Part shown: positions 30,528 to 40,398 of the stretch, piece by piece
Layout of the letters: each line of letters starts with the position of its first letter
Numbering within the stretch: position 1 is the first letter of the stretch
Origin: Rhynchopus euleeides
Lineage: Eukaryota > Euglenozoa > Diplonemea > Diplonemida > Diplonemidae
Reading direction: 5' to 3'
NCBI GenBank assembly: GCA_963210315.1
Contig: OY723274.1
Span: 2,046,001 to 2,110,000 of the forward strand
DNA: 64,000 bases
Made by a program: the position numbers and the translations under genes
Notes under the pieces: model-generated
The model's input: only the letters and a program-made list of their open reading frames with translations
Database searches by the model: none
What the model was told of the DNA's origin: nothing

Positions 30528-33158
30528 ATGGAGGGGGGCACAGGGCTGCGCACGGTGCTGGTCGGGGTGAACCTGGTGCTGGTGCTGCTGACGGTGGCCA
30601 TTGTCGGGAGCATCTCGCTGCAGACGGGCGACGCCCTGCTGCAGGACGCACGAGACACGGATGAAGACCATGTGTCGCGCTGCCTGGCTGCGAGCAACGC
30701 CGACCTGCAGATGCTGGGGGGGCTGTACCTCACACGCGTGCTGGATGGGGTGCGCAAGGAGGTGCGCCAGTTCCTCGACCTCCCAGTGACAGTGTTGCGG
30801 CAGCTCTCGCAGTTCATCCTCCAGCACGACCCGGACACCATCACAGACCCCGACTGGTTTGGAAACGTGCTGCAGCCGTTGCTCTACTCTAAGATGGCGC
30901 CGCTGATCGACGGCGGCACCACGCAGCTGATTATGGGTATGGTGCCCTTCAGCCCCTCGCATCCCAACACGACTGCGAGACGTGGCGCCGAAGTCATGTT
31001 CTTCACTGCTGACAACACCACAGGGCGCCTGGGCCCCGACCAGCGTGTGATGATGATGCTCGAGAGGCAGGACTTGCCTGACCGTACCTCTATACGGAGT
31101 GCCACTGGGGCGTATTTGCACAATGGTCAGGCCACGGAACAGGGGCAGATTATGAACAAGGCCCTGCCATGCAACATATATCCAGACTTCAGCAAGGGCG
31201 AGCAGCGTGGGTTGTGCTTCTTCCCATATTCTTTAGTCAATCATCCGGTGCGCCAGGAGATAATAGAAAGGTGTCACTTGAGGGCAGGTGATCCGCATGT
31301 ATCGACAGACGCTGTGATTGACGCGCCGAACAAGGTACACGTGGCACCTATGTATCCGTATTACGCGTGGCTGGCAATCTTCACGTACATAAGCTTGGCT
31401 CGCCCAGACCAGGTTCGGAAAGGACCACGGCACGCAGGGCAGGTGGGGCACCTGTACCTCAACATGCAGGGCATCGAGTTGGCAAAGATGTTTGCACGGC
31501 AGGCGCTCCCTGCAGACTCGCTGCTCTACGCTGTGGCGCTGAACCACTGGACGGGCGAGACCGGGAACCTGGTGGCTGCCAACAGGTTTCATGTCGTGAA
31601 GTTCTACAAGGCTTGGTGGGTCTCGCGGATGCGTGAGTTTGCAGAGATGATACACGTGACGAACCACACGGTGGACCCCAACTCGACGGTGCTGTCGCCC
31701 ATCGCAAGGCACGGGCGTGAGGTGATGTGGGAGCGTGACGGCGGGTACGAGGGGGCGGCGAGCCGCACAGACAAGGCATTTGAGAGCTGGCAGGACACAG
31801 TCAATGGGACCACCACCGAGTACTGGTTCGTGACGCAGAAATCGACACGCGGCAGCCTTGTGTGGTACGTGTCGCTGCTTGTGCCGCGGGGCACAGTGAT
31901 GGAATCGATCGACTTCTCGATGTCAATCATCCGCACCGACAGCGCGCGTGCAAAAGCAGACAGCGCCCGGCAGCAGCAGGACGTGTATATCATGATTGGG
32001 GGTGTGATGGCGGGTGTGGTGTGCGTGATGCTCGGGATCTCCGCAGTTGTGGCACGCCTTGTGACGGGCCCTATCCACAAGCTGCATCACGACATGTACT
32101 GTGTGGCAGAGATGAACCTGGACGCTGTGGGTGCCGCGATAACAGCCTCTCGTATCAGCGAGGTGGCAGGCATGCAGCAGTCCTTCATGGCGATGGTGCG
32201 CAACCTCACGGAATACAGGAGCTACATGCCGGACTCGCTGCTGATGAACGAGGACATCATGTCAGAAGACACAGTAACCGTGTGTTCGTCAGATGGCAGA
32301 ACCCACAGGAGTGAGGCCAGCACAAGGACATCAGTACTGTCGCATGACTCGGCTAAACTGATGGATTCGGCTTTGGTGACGAAGCGGCGTCAAGTAACTG
32401 TCGTGTGGTTCAACATCAGGGGCTGGCACAGCATGACGGACAACCTTGCTGACGCGGAGGTGACGCGTGTGAACGCGGACGTGATGTCAGGGCTGCTCTC
32501 AGCCATCAGGGCGAACGGCGGGGTGCAAGACTTCTTCTTCGGGGATCACCTGTCCGGGGCGTTTAACGCCTTCTCCGCGTGTGGGCAGCACAGGCCATCA
32601 GCTGCCCTCGCAGCGTCGCAGGCAGGCGACAGCATCCGCTGCTTGCGGCTCAAGGGCAACGCCAGCCTGTCCAGTGCCGTAGCCACCGGCTCAACACGCA
32701 TTGGGCATCTGGGGTGTGCGGGAATGAAGCGGGTCACCATCCTCGGGCATGTGGTGTCATTTGCTGCCGCGCTGGAGAAGTACAACAGCGACTACGGAAT
32801 AGGCAGACTGGCTGACATGCAAGTGGCGGCTGTGATTACGCGCGATTTCGACACGAAGCAGCGGGGGTTCGTCACATACCAGAAGCTGGGCAACTGCCTT
32901 CCTGTGTTTGAGTTTATCTTCAGAGGCACCGAATGCGGGAATGACGAGTGGATGTACGAGCTGGAGGCTCTGGAAGCCAATGATCCGTACGCCCACTGGA
33001 ACACCGCATGGCGCTGCGTGGGCACGGCGGACTGGGTGGCAGCAGCCACTGCGCTGGGGAACGTCGCAAAAGATACGGTTGGATACGCCAGGCTGGCTGC
33101 CATTGTGTATGCACAGGAGTACACACCTCACGACTTATGCCCTGCTGCCCCTGAGTGA
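30528..33158 (+). CDS. Receptor-like protein: ectodomain, TM, HAMP, catalytically dead cyclase domain
   Basis: 876 residues. A signal-anchor helix spans about 9-30. An ectodomain of about 450 residues has several N-glycosylation sequons and a long helix after the first TM, the layout of Cache/dCache sensors. A second TM lies at about 487-510, followed by a HAMP-like region (about 507-560). The cyclase-type domain spans about 620-760. The first metal-binding position reads WFNIRGW, with Asn replacing Asp. FFFGDHL keeps the second Asp, but the adenine-contact and Asn/Arg positions read RVTILGHVVSFAAALEK, so catalysis is not expected. It probably senses a ligand and acts by dimerising with an active cyclase; the adjacent gene at 26127 is a natural candidate. 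The start is the ATG after AG 30475-30476; the upstream GTG frame would lie in the leader. Confidence 0.85.
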   Translation: MEGGTGLRTVLVGVNLVLVLLTVAIVGSISLQTGDALLQDARDTDEDHVSRCLAASNADLQMLGGLYLTRVLDGVRKEVRQFLDLPVTVLRQLSQFILQHDPDTITDPDWFGNVLQPLLYSKMAPLIDGGTTQLIMGMVPFSPSHPNTTARRGAEVMFFTADNTTGRLGPDQRVMMMLERQDLPDRTSIRSATGAYLHNGQATEQGQIMNKALPCNIYPDFSKGEQRGLCFFPYSLVNHPVRQEIIERCHLRAGDPHVSTDAVIDAPNKVHVAPMYPYYAWLAIFTYISLARPDQVRKGPRHAGQVGHLYLNMQGIELAKMFARQALPADSLLYAVALNHWTGETGNLVAANRFHVVKFYKAWWVSRMREFAEMIHVTNHTVDPNSTVLSPIARHGREVMWERDGGYEGAASRTDKAFESWQDTVNGTTTEYWFVTQKSTRGSLVWYVSLLVPRGTVMESIDFSMSIIRTDSARAKADSARQQQDVYIMIGGVMAGVVCVMLGISAVVARLVTGPIHKLHHDMYCVAEMNLDAVGAAITASRISEVAGMQQSFMAMVRNLTEYRSYMPDSLLMNEDIMSEDTVTVCSSDGRTHRSEASTRTSVLSHDSAKLMDSALVTKRRQVTVVWFNIRGWHSMTDNLADAEVTRVNADVMSGLLSAIRANGGVQDFFFGDHLSGAFNAFSACGQHRPSAALAASQAGDSIRCLRLKGNASLSSAVATGSTRIGHLGCAGMKRVTILGHVVSFAAALEKYNSDYGIGRLADMQVAAVITRDFDTKQRGFVTYQKLGNCLPVFEFIFRGTECGNDEWMYELEALEANDPYAHWNTAWRCVGTADWVAAATALGNVAKDTVGYARLAAIVYAQEYTPHDLCPAAPE

Positions 33159-34507
33159 GGGATAGCCCTTCTCTACGGCCTGCTCTCCCGAGCGCTGGCC
33201 CTGCATACTTCAGACGGTTCTGCCAGAGCAGTGACCCAGGCACTTGAACTGCTAGTAAGTAAGGAGGATCTTCATACAAGGTGGGTTCTTTCCTTACACG
33301 CTCTGAACATCAGTTCCTACGCCGGGCCCCCTTTCCAAGCACAATCTTTTTAGTGATATTTGTATTGCCCAATGTTTCCAAACCATCCTTCTTTACTGGG
33401 TGAGGGCCGGCGAGGAACCGCCAAGAGAGAGGGGAGCGTCGGATAGAGGCCTCGACACGACAGCGCAACTGTGCTGCAAGAACTGTGTTGAAAAGGCCCG
33501 GATAGGTGTACCAGGTCCCGGGCACGACCTTAAACTGCCTGGGAAGGCTTCCCATACCATGACGGGCACTTGTGCCAGGAGTATGAAACAGCAGGGGGTG
33601 GCTCCCCTGGACCATGACGGGTGCTTGCATCAGGAGTCCTGAACAGATGGTGAGGCGTCTCCGTGCTCCCTTGTGGGCACGGCAAGCCACTCTGGTAGCA
33701 CCAGGGCAGAAACGGCGCCAAGGGATAACCAAGTCTGGAGACTCATACGAACCTAGACCATGCTCACTATGAGCAGCCTTCGGGTCGCGTCTAGAAGTAG
33801 TTGACACCCTCCCACCCGGCACGCATGTGCAGGGTCCCCGAAGTAAAAAAAAAGGCAGCATCCATCGCACGGAGCATGGCATGTGTGTGTATTGTTCCCG
33901 AATGTGGTGTACAATGCATGGTGTTGTTTCTTCCAGAGTACGTTTAAATCTGCGCCCACACGCATTTCTACTTCCGTAGAGGTGTCCCACAGGATGTGGG
34001 TTGCGAAAACACTCGCAACAAATACACTGCAGGCGACGGCATGTCCTCCCACGCCACAGTCCCGCTTTGAGGAATTGCAGACAGCCCCCTTCTTCTCCCC
34101 ATCCCCACCCCCCTCCCGCCTTCACATTTTTTTTGTGACAAACGCACCGTGCTCCCGGAAAACGTTCGGATCGAAGAAGGTTGCAGTGGGAGCAATGGCT
34201 TTGTTTGCCTCCGCTCCAGGCCCCATCGCCCAGGTGACCCAGAACGTTGCATAGCTAAAAGCAAAAGAACCCCGGCAATCCCCTTCTTTATTCCGTTCGT
34301 TTCGCACACTCCGTGCCAGCAGAAGGTCACCCCCACCACAGCACGCAACCCACGCAACCCCAAGCAGCCTTGCCCTCCACCCCTCCACACCCCTGATCAC
34401 CACCTCCTCCTCCCTCAGAACGGCACTGGGTGTCAGGAGTCACAGGGTCCGCCAAGGTGCATCAGGCACACCCGTCTTACCTGGACCCGGGTCCTGAGGG
34501 GCACGGG
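33159..34507. other. Intergenic DNA with tandem duplication
   Basis: A diverged tandem pair with ACCATGACGGG(C/T) and CAGGAGT at about 33555-33600 and 33610-33647. No gene. The acceptor for the next gene is CTCCTCCTCCCTCAG with AG at 34417-34418. Confidence 0.5.
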
Positions 34508-35752
34508 ATGGCGAAGGTGTGGGTGCGCAAGAGGGGCGAGCCGGAGCATGCGGAGATCAAGCTCTCGGTAGACCGCTACGGGCATGTCAGCGACGTGCTC
34601 ACCCGCAGCGCCGAGGTCCTCCGCTTCGACGGTCAGCGCGTCCAGGCTGGGGGGCTGCAGGCCGAAACCCCCGACGGCCGCCCCCTCAGCAACAAGGAGC
34701 AGGTGGGACCCTACGACGGCCGCACCCTCGTCATCTCCGAGCGAGGCTTCACTGCAGGCAGCGCTGCCGCCCCCCCGCCGGCACACTCCTCCGCACCGGC
34801 ACCGGCCTACCTGCCCTCGCTGCCCTCCCCGCCTGCAGGCCACTCCCAGCCGCCCTACGCACGCTCTGGCAGCGGGGGGGCGTCGCACCATTACGCCTAC
34901 TCCGATGCGTCGTCCTACAAGGCTGTGGGGCACCAAGGCGGGGGGGGACACCCGCAACCGAACCTCCCCCCCGGGAAGCACGTCTGTGCGGGGTGTGGGA
35001 ACCAGATCCTCGGGCTGAAGGTGGTGCTCACGCTGCCCGGGAGCCCGACAAGCGTGGACCTCCACCCCGAGTGTGAGGTGCAGTTCGAGAGGTCCCACGC
35101 GCTGTCATGCTCCTACTGCACCGACCTGATCCTCGACAGGCTCACGACCCTCACGGGGGACTTCGGGACTATCAACCTCCACCCCCAATGCGTCGACCCC
35201 TACAAACGGGCTGCAGGCCCAGGTGTCGGACCCGGGATGCCCAACTCCGTGCAGGTTGCGTCTGGGGGTGGGTTCACGACAAACGGCCCGGGAGGTCCCT
35301 CGCTGGGGATGGGGCAGCAGCAGCAGCAGATGGTGATGGCGGGTGGTGGTGGTGGTGGTGGTGCCTACACCTGTTCGCTGTGTAGGAATACCATAGAGGG
35401 GACGAAGGTGTCGCTCAAGCTGCCCGGGTTCAACCACAAGGTGGACCTCCACCCGCAGTGTGAGTATACGTATGCTGTGAACAATGCGCTGAGGTGTGAC
35501 CACTGCTCGCAGCCCATGCTGGACGGGATCACCGTGCTCACTGGAAACTTCGGCGACTCCCGGTCGAAGCAGCTGCATCCCTCCTGCGTGCCAGCCTTCA
35601 AACAAGCCCAGTCGGGGCACGGGCGTGGCCCCGTCGCGTGGCCTGACCAGCCGTACGTCCCCTCCAACACACAGTGGAAGCCTGTCGCAGGATCCCCTTC
35701 TGCAAACTACGGTGGCGGGGTCCGGTGGGGCCCCCAGCAAAGCACATCGTAG
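34508..35752 (+). CDS. Protein with N-terminal ubiquitin-like fold and four C2HC fingers
   Basis: 414 residues. Residues 1-80 (MAKVWVRKRGEPEHAEIKLS onward to TLVISERG) look like a beta-grasp or ubiquitin-like domain. A Pro/Ser/Gly-rich linker follows. Two finger pairs then occur. Pair 1: CAGC...LHPEC and CSYC...LHPQC (about 160-235). Pair 2: CSLC...LHPQC and CDHC...LHPSC (about 295-365). Each finger is C-x2-C-x18-22-H-x2-C. Within a pair the second CxxC starts about 11 residues after the first HPxC, so this is not a canonical LIM domain, where the spacing is two. The two pairs are clearly duplicates. Function is probably protein-protein interaction; partners unknown. Confidence 0.8.
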   Translation: MAKVWVRKRGEPEHAEIKLSVDRYGHVSDVLTRSAEVLRFDGQRVQAGGLQAETPDGRPLSNKEQVGPYDGRTLVISERGFTAGSAAAPPPAHSSAPAPAYLPSLPSPPAGHSQPPYARSGSGGASHHYAYSDASSYKAVGHQGGGGHPQPNLPPGKHVCAGCGNQILGLKVVLTLPGSPTSVDLHPECEVQFERSHALSCSYCTDLILDRLTTLTGDFGTINLHPQCVDPYKRAAGPGVGPGMPNSVQVASGGGFTTNGPGGPSLGMGQQQQQMVMAGGGGGGGAYTCSLCRNTIEGTKVSLKLPGFNHKVDLHPQCEYTYAVNNALRCDHCSQPMLDGITVLTGNFGDSRSKQLHPSCVPAFKQAQSGHGRGPVAWPDQPYVPSNTQWKPVAGSPSANYGGGVRWGPQQSTS

Positions 35753-38020
35753 CGTCGAGCTAAGGGTGGGTGGGTGCGCTCGTGTTGTGCGGGAGGGAGG
35801 GGGGGAGAGGGGGTGGCCATGTACAGGTTGTAGTGCATGGCGTGCTTTATGTGAAAAGTGGGGGGGGGGAAGGGGATAGTGTGGGTCTGCTTTTTAAAGA
35901 TCCCGGAGCTGTTTTTTTATGCGATAACGTGTCTCAGGTCACGGTAAAGAGGACTGTTGGCACGCACAGGTGTGTGCAATATGCACTGGGAGGTCCGGTG
36001 TGGCAGGGCTTCTCGGGCCGAGGCTCTGACGGGTTCTGGGCAGCGTGCCTTTCGCCATCAATGGAACGGCGGTCGCACGGCATGCCGTCAAAAGGACAAA
36101 GGCACTTGACTCAATGAGGGTTGGAGAATCCACAGCGCATGGTGCCTTCGGCCACCTCCACCACCCCCCCTGATTCCCTTTTCCACCACCCCCCCCGCCC
36201 CTCAGACTGTTTTGTAGACTTTTCTTTTCTGTTTTTATGGCGCGGTGGCCCGGGCTGTGCGCTTTCCCTTTTTCGTTCTTTTCCCGAGAGACTGTGTGTG
36301 CCAAGGGCGCGTGTTGGGGGGGTGGGTGGTCCCACGACGTGGGCAATACAATGCAAGTTGCCAACACAATACGCCGAGTGTCCCCCACGCTGCTGAACAA
36401 ATGACGACTCCTCGACCCCATGAAGTTACAGGAGGGGGTGAAGCAAGCAACATCCATCGATAAGGCATATCGGGGCTTTGCTCTGTGCCAGCGTGTCGCC
36501 TGTTTTATGAGGGGGGGTTCACTGTTGTGCCCTTTCGAGCGATGTCTCCCGACTGCCGCGTATTTCCTTAGCGGAGCGAGTCTGGACACGGGCTCCCCTC
36601 GATCCAGAAGAGGGGGTGTGTTATGAGCTCGACGAGGCCAACTGGGCATGGAAATCTTCTGGGCAATCGGGCAGAAATCTGCTCAGTCCGGGTGTCGTAG
36701 ATCTGTGGCTGCGGGGTGCGTGCATAGCGGCACCGATCCTCCGTCTGCAGGCTGGCGTCAATCCCTGAAGGTTCTCCTGCCCGAAAACCGAAGAAGGTGG
36801 CATCGCCACGCCTTTTGACACGCACCTTTTATATTTGCTTCCGGCATTCTTTTGCATCGACGCTTCCACGCTCGCCGATGCCAGAAAAATTCAACACGCA
36901 AACCCCCATCCCCACCGCCCCACCCCCCCTTCCCCTAGACTGTCGTACCCCCTCCCCAGTTCAAAGTAGCCTTTTCCCCCCTAGAACCAAAAGTGCGGTG
37001 GCGTTCTGTGTGTGAATAGCCAACAGGAGCAGCACCCCCCAACGGGTTGTGTCCAGCGAGGACGGCGAAGGGCAGCATCAGATTTCTGACAGTTCGCTCG
37101 GTGCGAACCTGACTCAAAAGATAGCCCGAAACAGCAGCTCCTTGAAGGGCCCTTCAGGCTGCGAAGAGTGAATCGTTCAACAGCTTCGCGTGTGTGGAGG
37201 GCAGCATCGGAGCCTGCCACACTCAAACAAAAGAAGGTTATCGGGGCACACGTGTGTTGAGGGACCAGCTCGCCAAACGGGTCACCACGGCATGTGATTT
37301 TGCCCTTGGGGCAATAACCCTCTTGGGACTGCCCCCACGCGACAGACACGCCCTCTGTGGCATGCTCTGCTTGCCGTGCCCCCCTGTCTCTTCTTGCTCC
37401 ACCCACAACGGGTGTGGCGTGAAGAGCAGTCTTCTGAACGTGGCACCCCCCTCCCCCCCATGTGTTTCTCACAACACTACCCGGATAAAACACTGGATCT
37501 CAGACACAGCCTGCATAACGAGTGAAGGGGGGGTCATCCTTGTGCTTCCTTCTGCTTCTACCTTCTATTTCAGTTCCCCCCATGTGTTTCTGAGGCCAAC
37601 GGTGCAACCGACTGGCACCGTCTGGCGCTCTCCGCTGCCAGACGTGTCGCATTGGGATGCGGGGTGCACAGTCTGCTGCAGTGCTGTGTGTTGATATTCC
37701 ACCACCCCACACCCTCGAGCTGCAAAAGGTACGATGACATGTTGTGTGTAAGTTTCTCCCTTATGCCGCCTTGCTAGACCCCTGAAAAGTAGCCAAAATA
37801 AAAGGCCCTCAGACCGCGCCGCGTGTCCCCCCTCCCCCCCCTCCTCTCTGAGCCGAGGGTTGATCTCGCTCTGCTGACCCCCCCCCCCCCCACCCCCACC
37901 CCACCCCCCCGCCCCTTGAGCTGCCAGATCAACCGCAGTTGTTGCAGCACATCCCACCCCACCCCGTGAAAAGATACACGTGTGTGTGTGTGTAGGGGTG
38001 TGTGAGTGTGTGGAGAGCAT
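35753..38020. other. 2.3-kb intergenic region
   Basis: No supported gene. TGTCTCAGGTCACGGT at about 35932-35947 repeats a word found at the same relative place 3' of the gene ending at 22808. An inverted R2-like word (CGACGCTTCCAC) lies near 36855. Long C runs occur near 37880. Confidence 0.55.
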
Positions 38021-38569
38021 ATGCCCCCCACAACCCTTGCCGGGAAGGCGGCAGTCGGGTTCGCAGTCGGGTGTTTTGGGGACAGCGTCGGGCAGGCGCT
38101 GCACCGGAGGGGCCAGGCTGACCCGCAGCCCTTCGACGCGCGGCGGACGCTGCTGTGGGGCGCCGCTGTTGCGGGGATCCAGGTGCCGCTCTTCCACACG
38201 TGGTTCCGCTTCCTCGACAGGCGCATCACAGGGTCAGGCTTTGTTGTCGGCCTCCGGAAGTCGCTGTATGAGAGCCTGACGGTGGGGCCGCTGTACCTCA
38301 TCGCGGTCAACGTGTGGGCTTCCCTCGTCATCAATCGTGGCATCTTCTCAGACAACCCGATTGGAGGCGCGAAGGACCGAATCGTGCGTGTCTTCCCCGA
38401 CTCCATGCTCACCGCCTGGTGCACCGTTGCTCCGGCGCAGCTTCTCAGCCACACGTTCCTCCCGCAGCAGTATAAGCTTCTCTACCTGAATGTGGTGTCT
38501 ATGCTATGGAACATCGTCCTGACGCAGATGATCATCAACAACCCACCAGCCGAGGCCAGCGGGGAGTAG
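38021..38569 (+). CDS. Mpv17/PMP22 family membrane protein
   Basis: 182 residues, the usual size for this family of small inner mitochondrial or peroxisomal membrane proteins. Family landmarks in order: FGDSVGQ near the N-terminus, DARRTLLWGAAVAGIQVPLF (the arginine and glycine/proline signature), a central hydrophobic span near residues 92-107, FPDSMLTAWCTVAPAQ, and NVVSMLWNIVLTQ at the end. The usual W.xWP motif is relaxed to LTAWCTV. Whether it goes to mitochondria or peroxisomes cannot be told. The start chosen is the ATG at 38021; an in-frame GTG 15 nt upstream is unlikely. Confidence 0.85.
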   Translation: MPPTTLAGKAAVGFAVGCFGDSVGQALHRRGQADPQPFDARRTLLWGAAVAGIQVPLFHTWFRFLDRRITGSGFVVGLRKSLYESLTVGPLYLIAVNVWASLVINRGIFSDNPIGGAKDRIVRVFPDSMLTAWCTVAPAQLLSHTFLPQQYKLLYLNVVSMLWNIVLTQMIINNPPAEASGE

Positions 38570-39110
38570 ACGGTGGTTGTGGGAAGCACTGGTGGTGGTG
38601 GTGGTGGTGACCCTCTGCCGCCACCAGCCACCCTTCTGCGTGTGTGTGTTGTTAGAGTAAAAGCCAGTAAAGGCCACCCCCTTCAGTGTGTGGGGTGTAC
38701 GGGTTTGCCTCTAGCCCTCCGGGGAGCTCCCGCCCCGGCTCCTGACCTGGGGGGTCGGGGCGCCGCCAGCTCCCGCGGCGAGTGTGGTGACGATAGATTG
38801 GTTGGGGGGGTGAGGGTGGGGCGGTGTGCAACACCAGCGCACACCCCAGCCCCAAGGGAAAATGCCCCGCAGCCCCACCAGGTTTTGCCTCGACTGTCTG
38901 CCAATCTGCATGCGGGGCTGTACTTCTTCGTGCAGGCCCCGTGGGGGGTTTTTTCTGGGAGAGAGCCGGTTGCACAACCAAACACATTACGTACCACCAC
39001 CGGCTCTTTTTTGAGAGCGTTGGCACCCCCCAGCCCGAGGCAAGCCCCCTCCTGCACACCCGCCACACACACACACCCTGCCCAGGTGACGCGCGACGCG
39101 CCTTGTGACG
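38570..39110. other. Short intergenic region
   Basis: GTG microsatellite just after the stop, then GC-rich DNA. The acceptor for the next gene is CACCCTGCCCAG with AG at 39084-39085. Nothing else seen. Confidence 0.5.
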
Positions 39111-39863
39111 ATGTCGCTGGATGGCAGACCGGTGCTCACCATCGATGTGGGCGACGGGGAGCAGCCCATCACCATGACCTGCAAGGAGGGCACCACACTC
39201 GGGGGTGCGGCCCGCAGGTGCCGGAAGCTGTTTGAGGAGACAGACCCCGACGAGGCTGTGTGGTTTGTGTATGAGGGGGTGCGCCTGCCGGATGCGCTGC
39301 AGACTTCCTGCGTCCACCCGGATGCGGTGATCAAGCTTGTGTTTGCGGGTGACACCGACATGGGGCCGATGTCGCCCGACGTGCTGCACGGCATCTCCCC
39401 GCGACTCGAGTATCAGGAGCAGCAGCAACGGATGGTGCAGCCGCCGCCGCAGCTGCTGCCACAATCGCAGCAGCAGCGCATGGTGCAGCCGCAGCCGCAG
39501 CCGCAGCAACAGGCTCTGCGCGATCTTTCGACGAATTTCCCCGCCCTGTCGATGAAAGGCGGCAAGGTGGTGCTGTCTGACACCAAGAGCAAAGCGCAGG
39601 GTGCGAAGCAGAAGGGGGCGTCGTCGGGTGGCAAGCCGACACCCGCAGCGTTCGATGCGAATGAGGATGGCGTCGTCGAGAAGGCCTGTGCGCTGCACCG
39701 CCTGGAGTCCGTCCCCGTTGCGGCGCTGCAGCGCTTCCTGTTGGACCGTGGGGTCAGCGCGATGGGGACGAAGAAGGCGCTCATATCACGCATCGAGAAG
39801 CTGGCCCCCGTCACCATGGCGGTGAAGGGCTTCCAGGAGCTCAACACACCGGCGGTGCTGTGA
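39111..39863 (+). CDS. Ubiquitin-like plus SAP-domain protein
   Basis: 250 residues. The N-terminal part (about 1-82) alternates predicted strands and a helix (VLTIDVGDG..., GAARRCRKLF, DEAVWFVYEGVRLPDAL, DAVIKLVF) like a ubiquitin-like beta-grasp domain of the SUMO/Rad60 sort. A Gln/Pro-rich linker follows. Residues about 196-233 (LESVPVAALQRFLLDRGVSA then GTKKALISRIEKL) match the SAP helix-extension-helix motif, which binds AT-rich or scaffold DNA. A nuclear role in chromatin or SUMO-related processes is inferred. No catalytic domain. The start is the ATG after the AG at 39084-39085. Confidence 0.75.
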   Translation: MSLDGRPVLTIDVGDGEQPITMTCKEGTTLGGAARRCRKLFEETDPDEAVWFVYEGVRLPDALQTSCVHPDAVIKLVFAGDTDMGPMSPDVLHGISPRLEYQEQQQRMVQPPPQLLPQSQQQRMVQPQPQPQQQALRDLSTNFPALSMKGGKVVLSDTKSKAQGAKQKGASSGGKPTPAAFDANEDGVVEKACALHRLESVPVAALQRFLLDRGVSAMGTKKALISRIEKLAPVTMAVKGFQELNTPAVL

Positions 39864-40398
39864 GCGCACCAGCAATAGGGAGGAATATGAAGGGGTGGGG
39901 AGGGAGGGAGGGGTGCAGTTAGCAATAAGTCCGTAAAGCAACCCCCAAGACAATATCCGCAGCCAGCGCTGCGCGTTCAATCCGCTGGACTGTATAGATC
40001 GTACTGTGTGGATAGTGTTACGTAGAGGCAGTTGTTGATGTGTTAGGGGGGTGGGATGGGTGGGTGCGGGTATTGTTTGTAGATGAAATCTGGGGCGGAG
40101 ATGCGTGGGGGGGGAGGGAGTGGGTAGATAGGACGGCGGGCTCTGCTGAAGGCGTCTAAAAAAAACAGGATGCCGGCCTTACCCCCCCTCCAGGAGGGCG
40201 CGCAGCACGGCAGGGTTCGAAACGAGGCGGCAGAACTGACCCCCCCTCCCCCACCCCCCCCCAGCAGGCAAACGCCTTCTCACATGCAGGACCCACGACA
40301 CCAACGCACACCACACCACCCTACATCCCCCTCAGGGCACCAGGTGCCTGGCATCTGCACCCCACCCCCACCCCCCCACCCCCCCCAGGGCCCTCTGC
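39864..40398. other. Short intergenic region
   Basis: No gene. Ends in C-rich DNA with AG at 40387-40388, ten bases before the next ATG. Confidence 0.5.

Noticed and set aside
38006..38020. GTG start giving an N-terminal MCGEH extension of the Mpv17-like protein
   Set aside because: Non-AUG initiation is unnecessary; an ATG follows five codons later and matches the family N-terminus.
39955..40010. Possible tRNA-like word GTTCAATCC near 39976
   Set aside because: No matching acceptor, D and anticodon stems could be folded around it.
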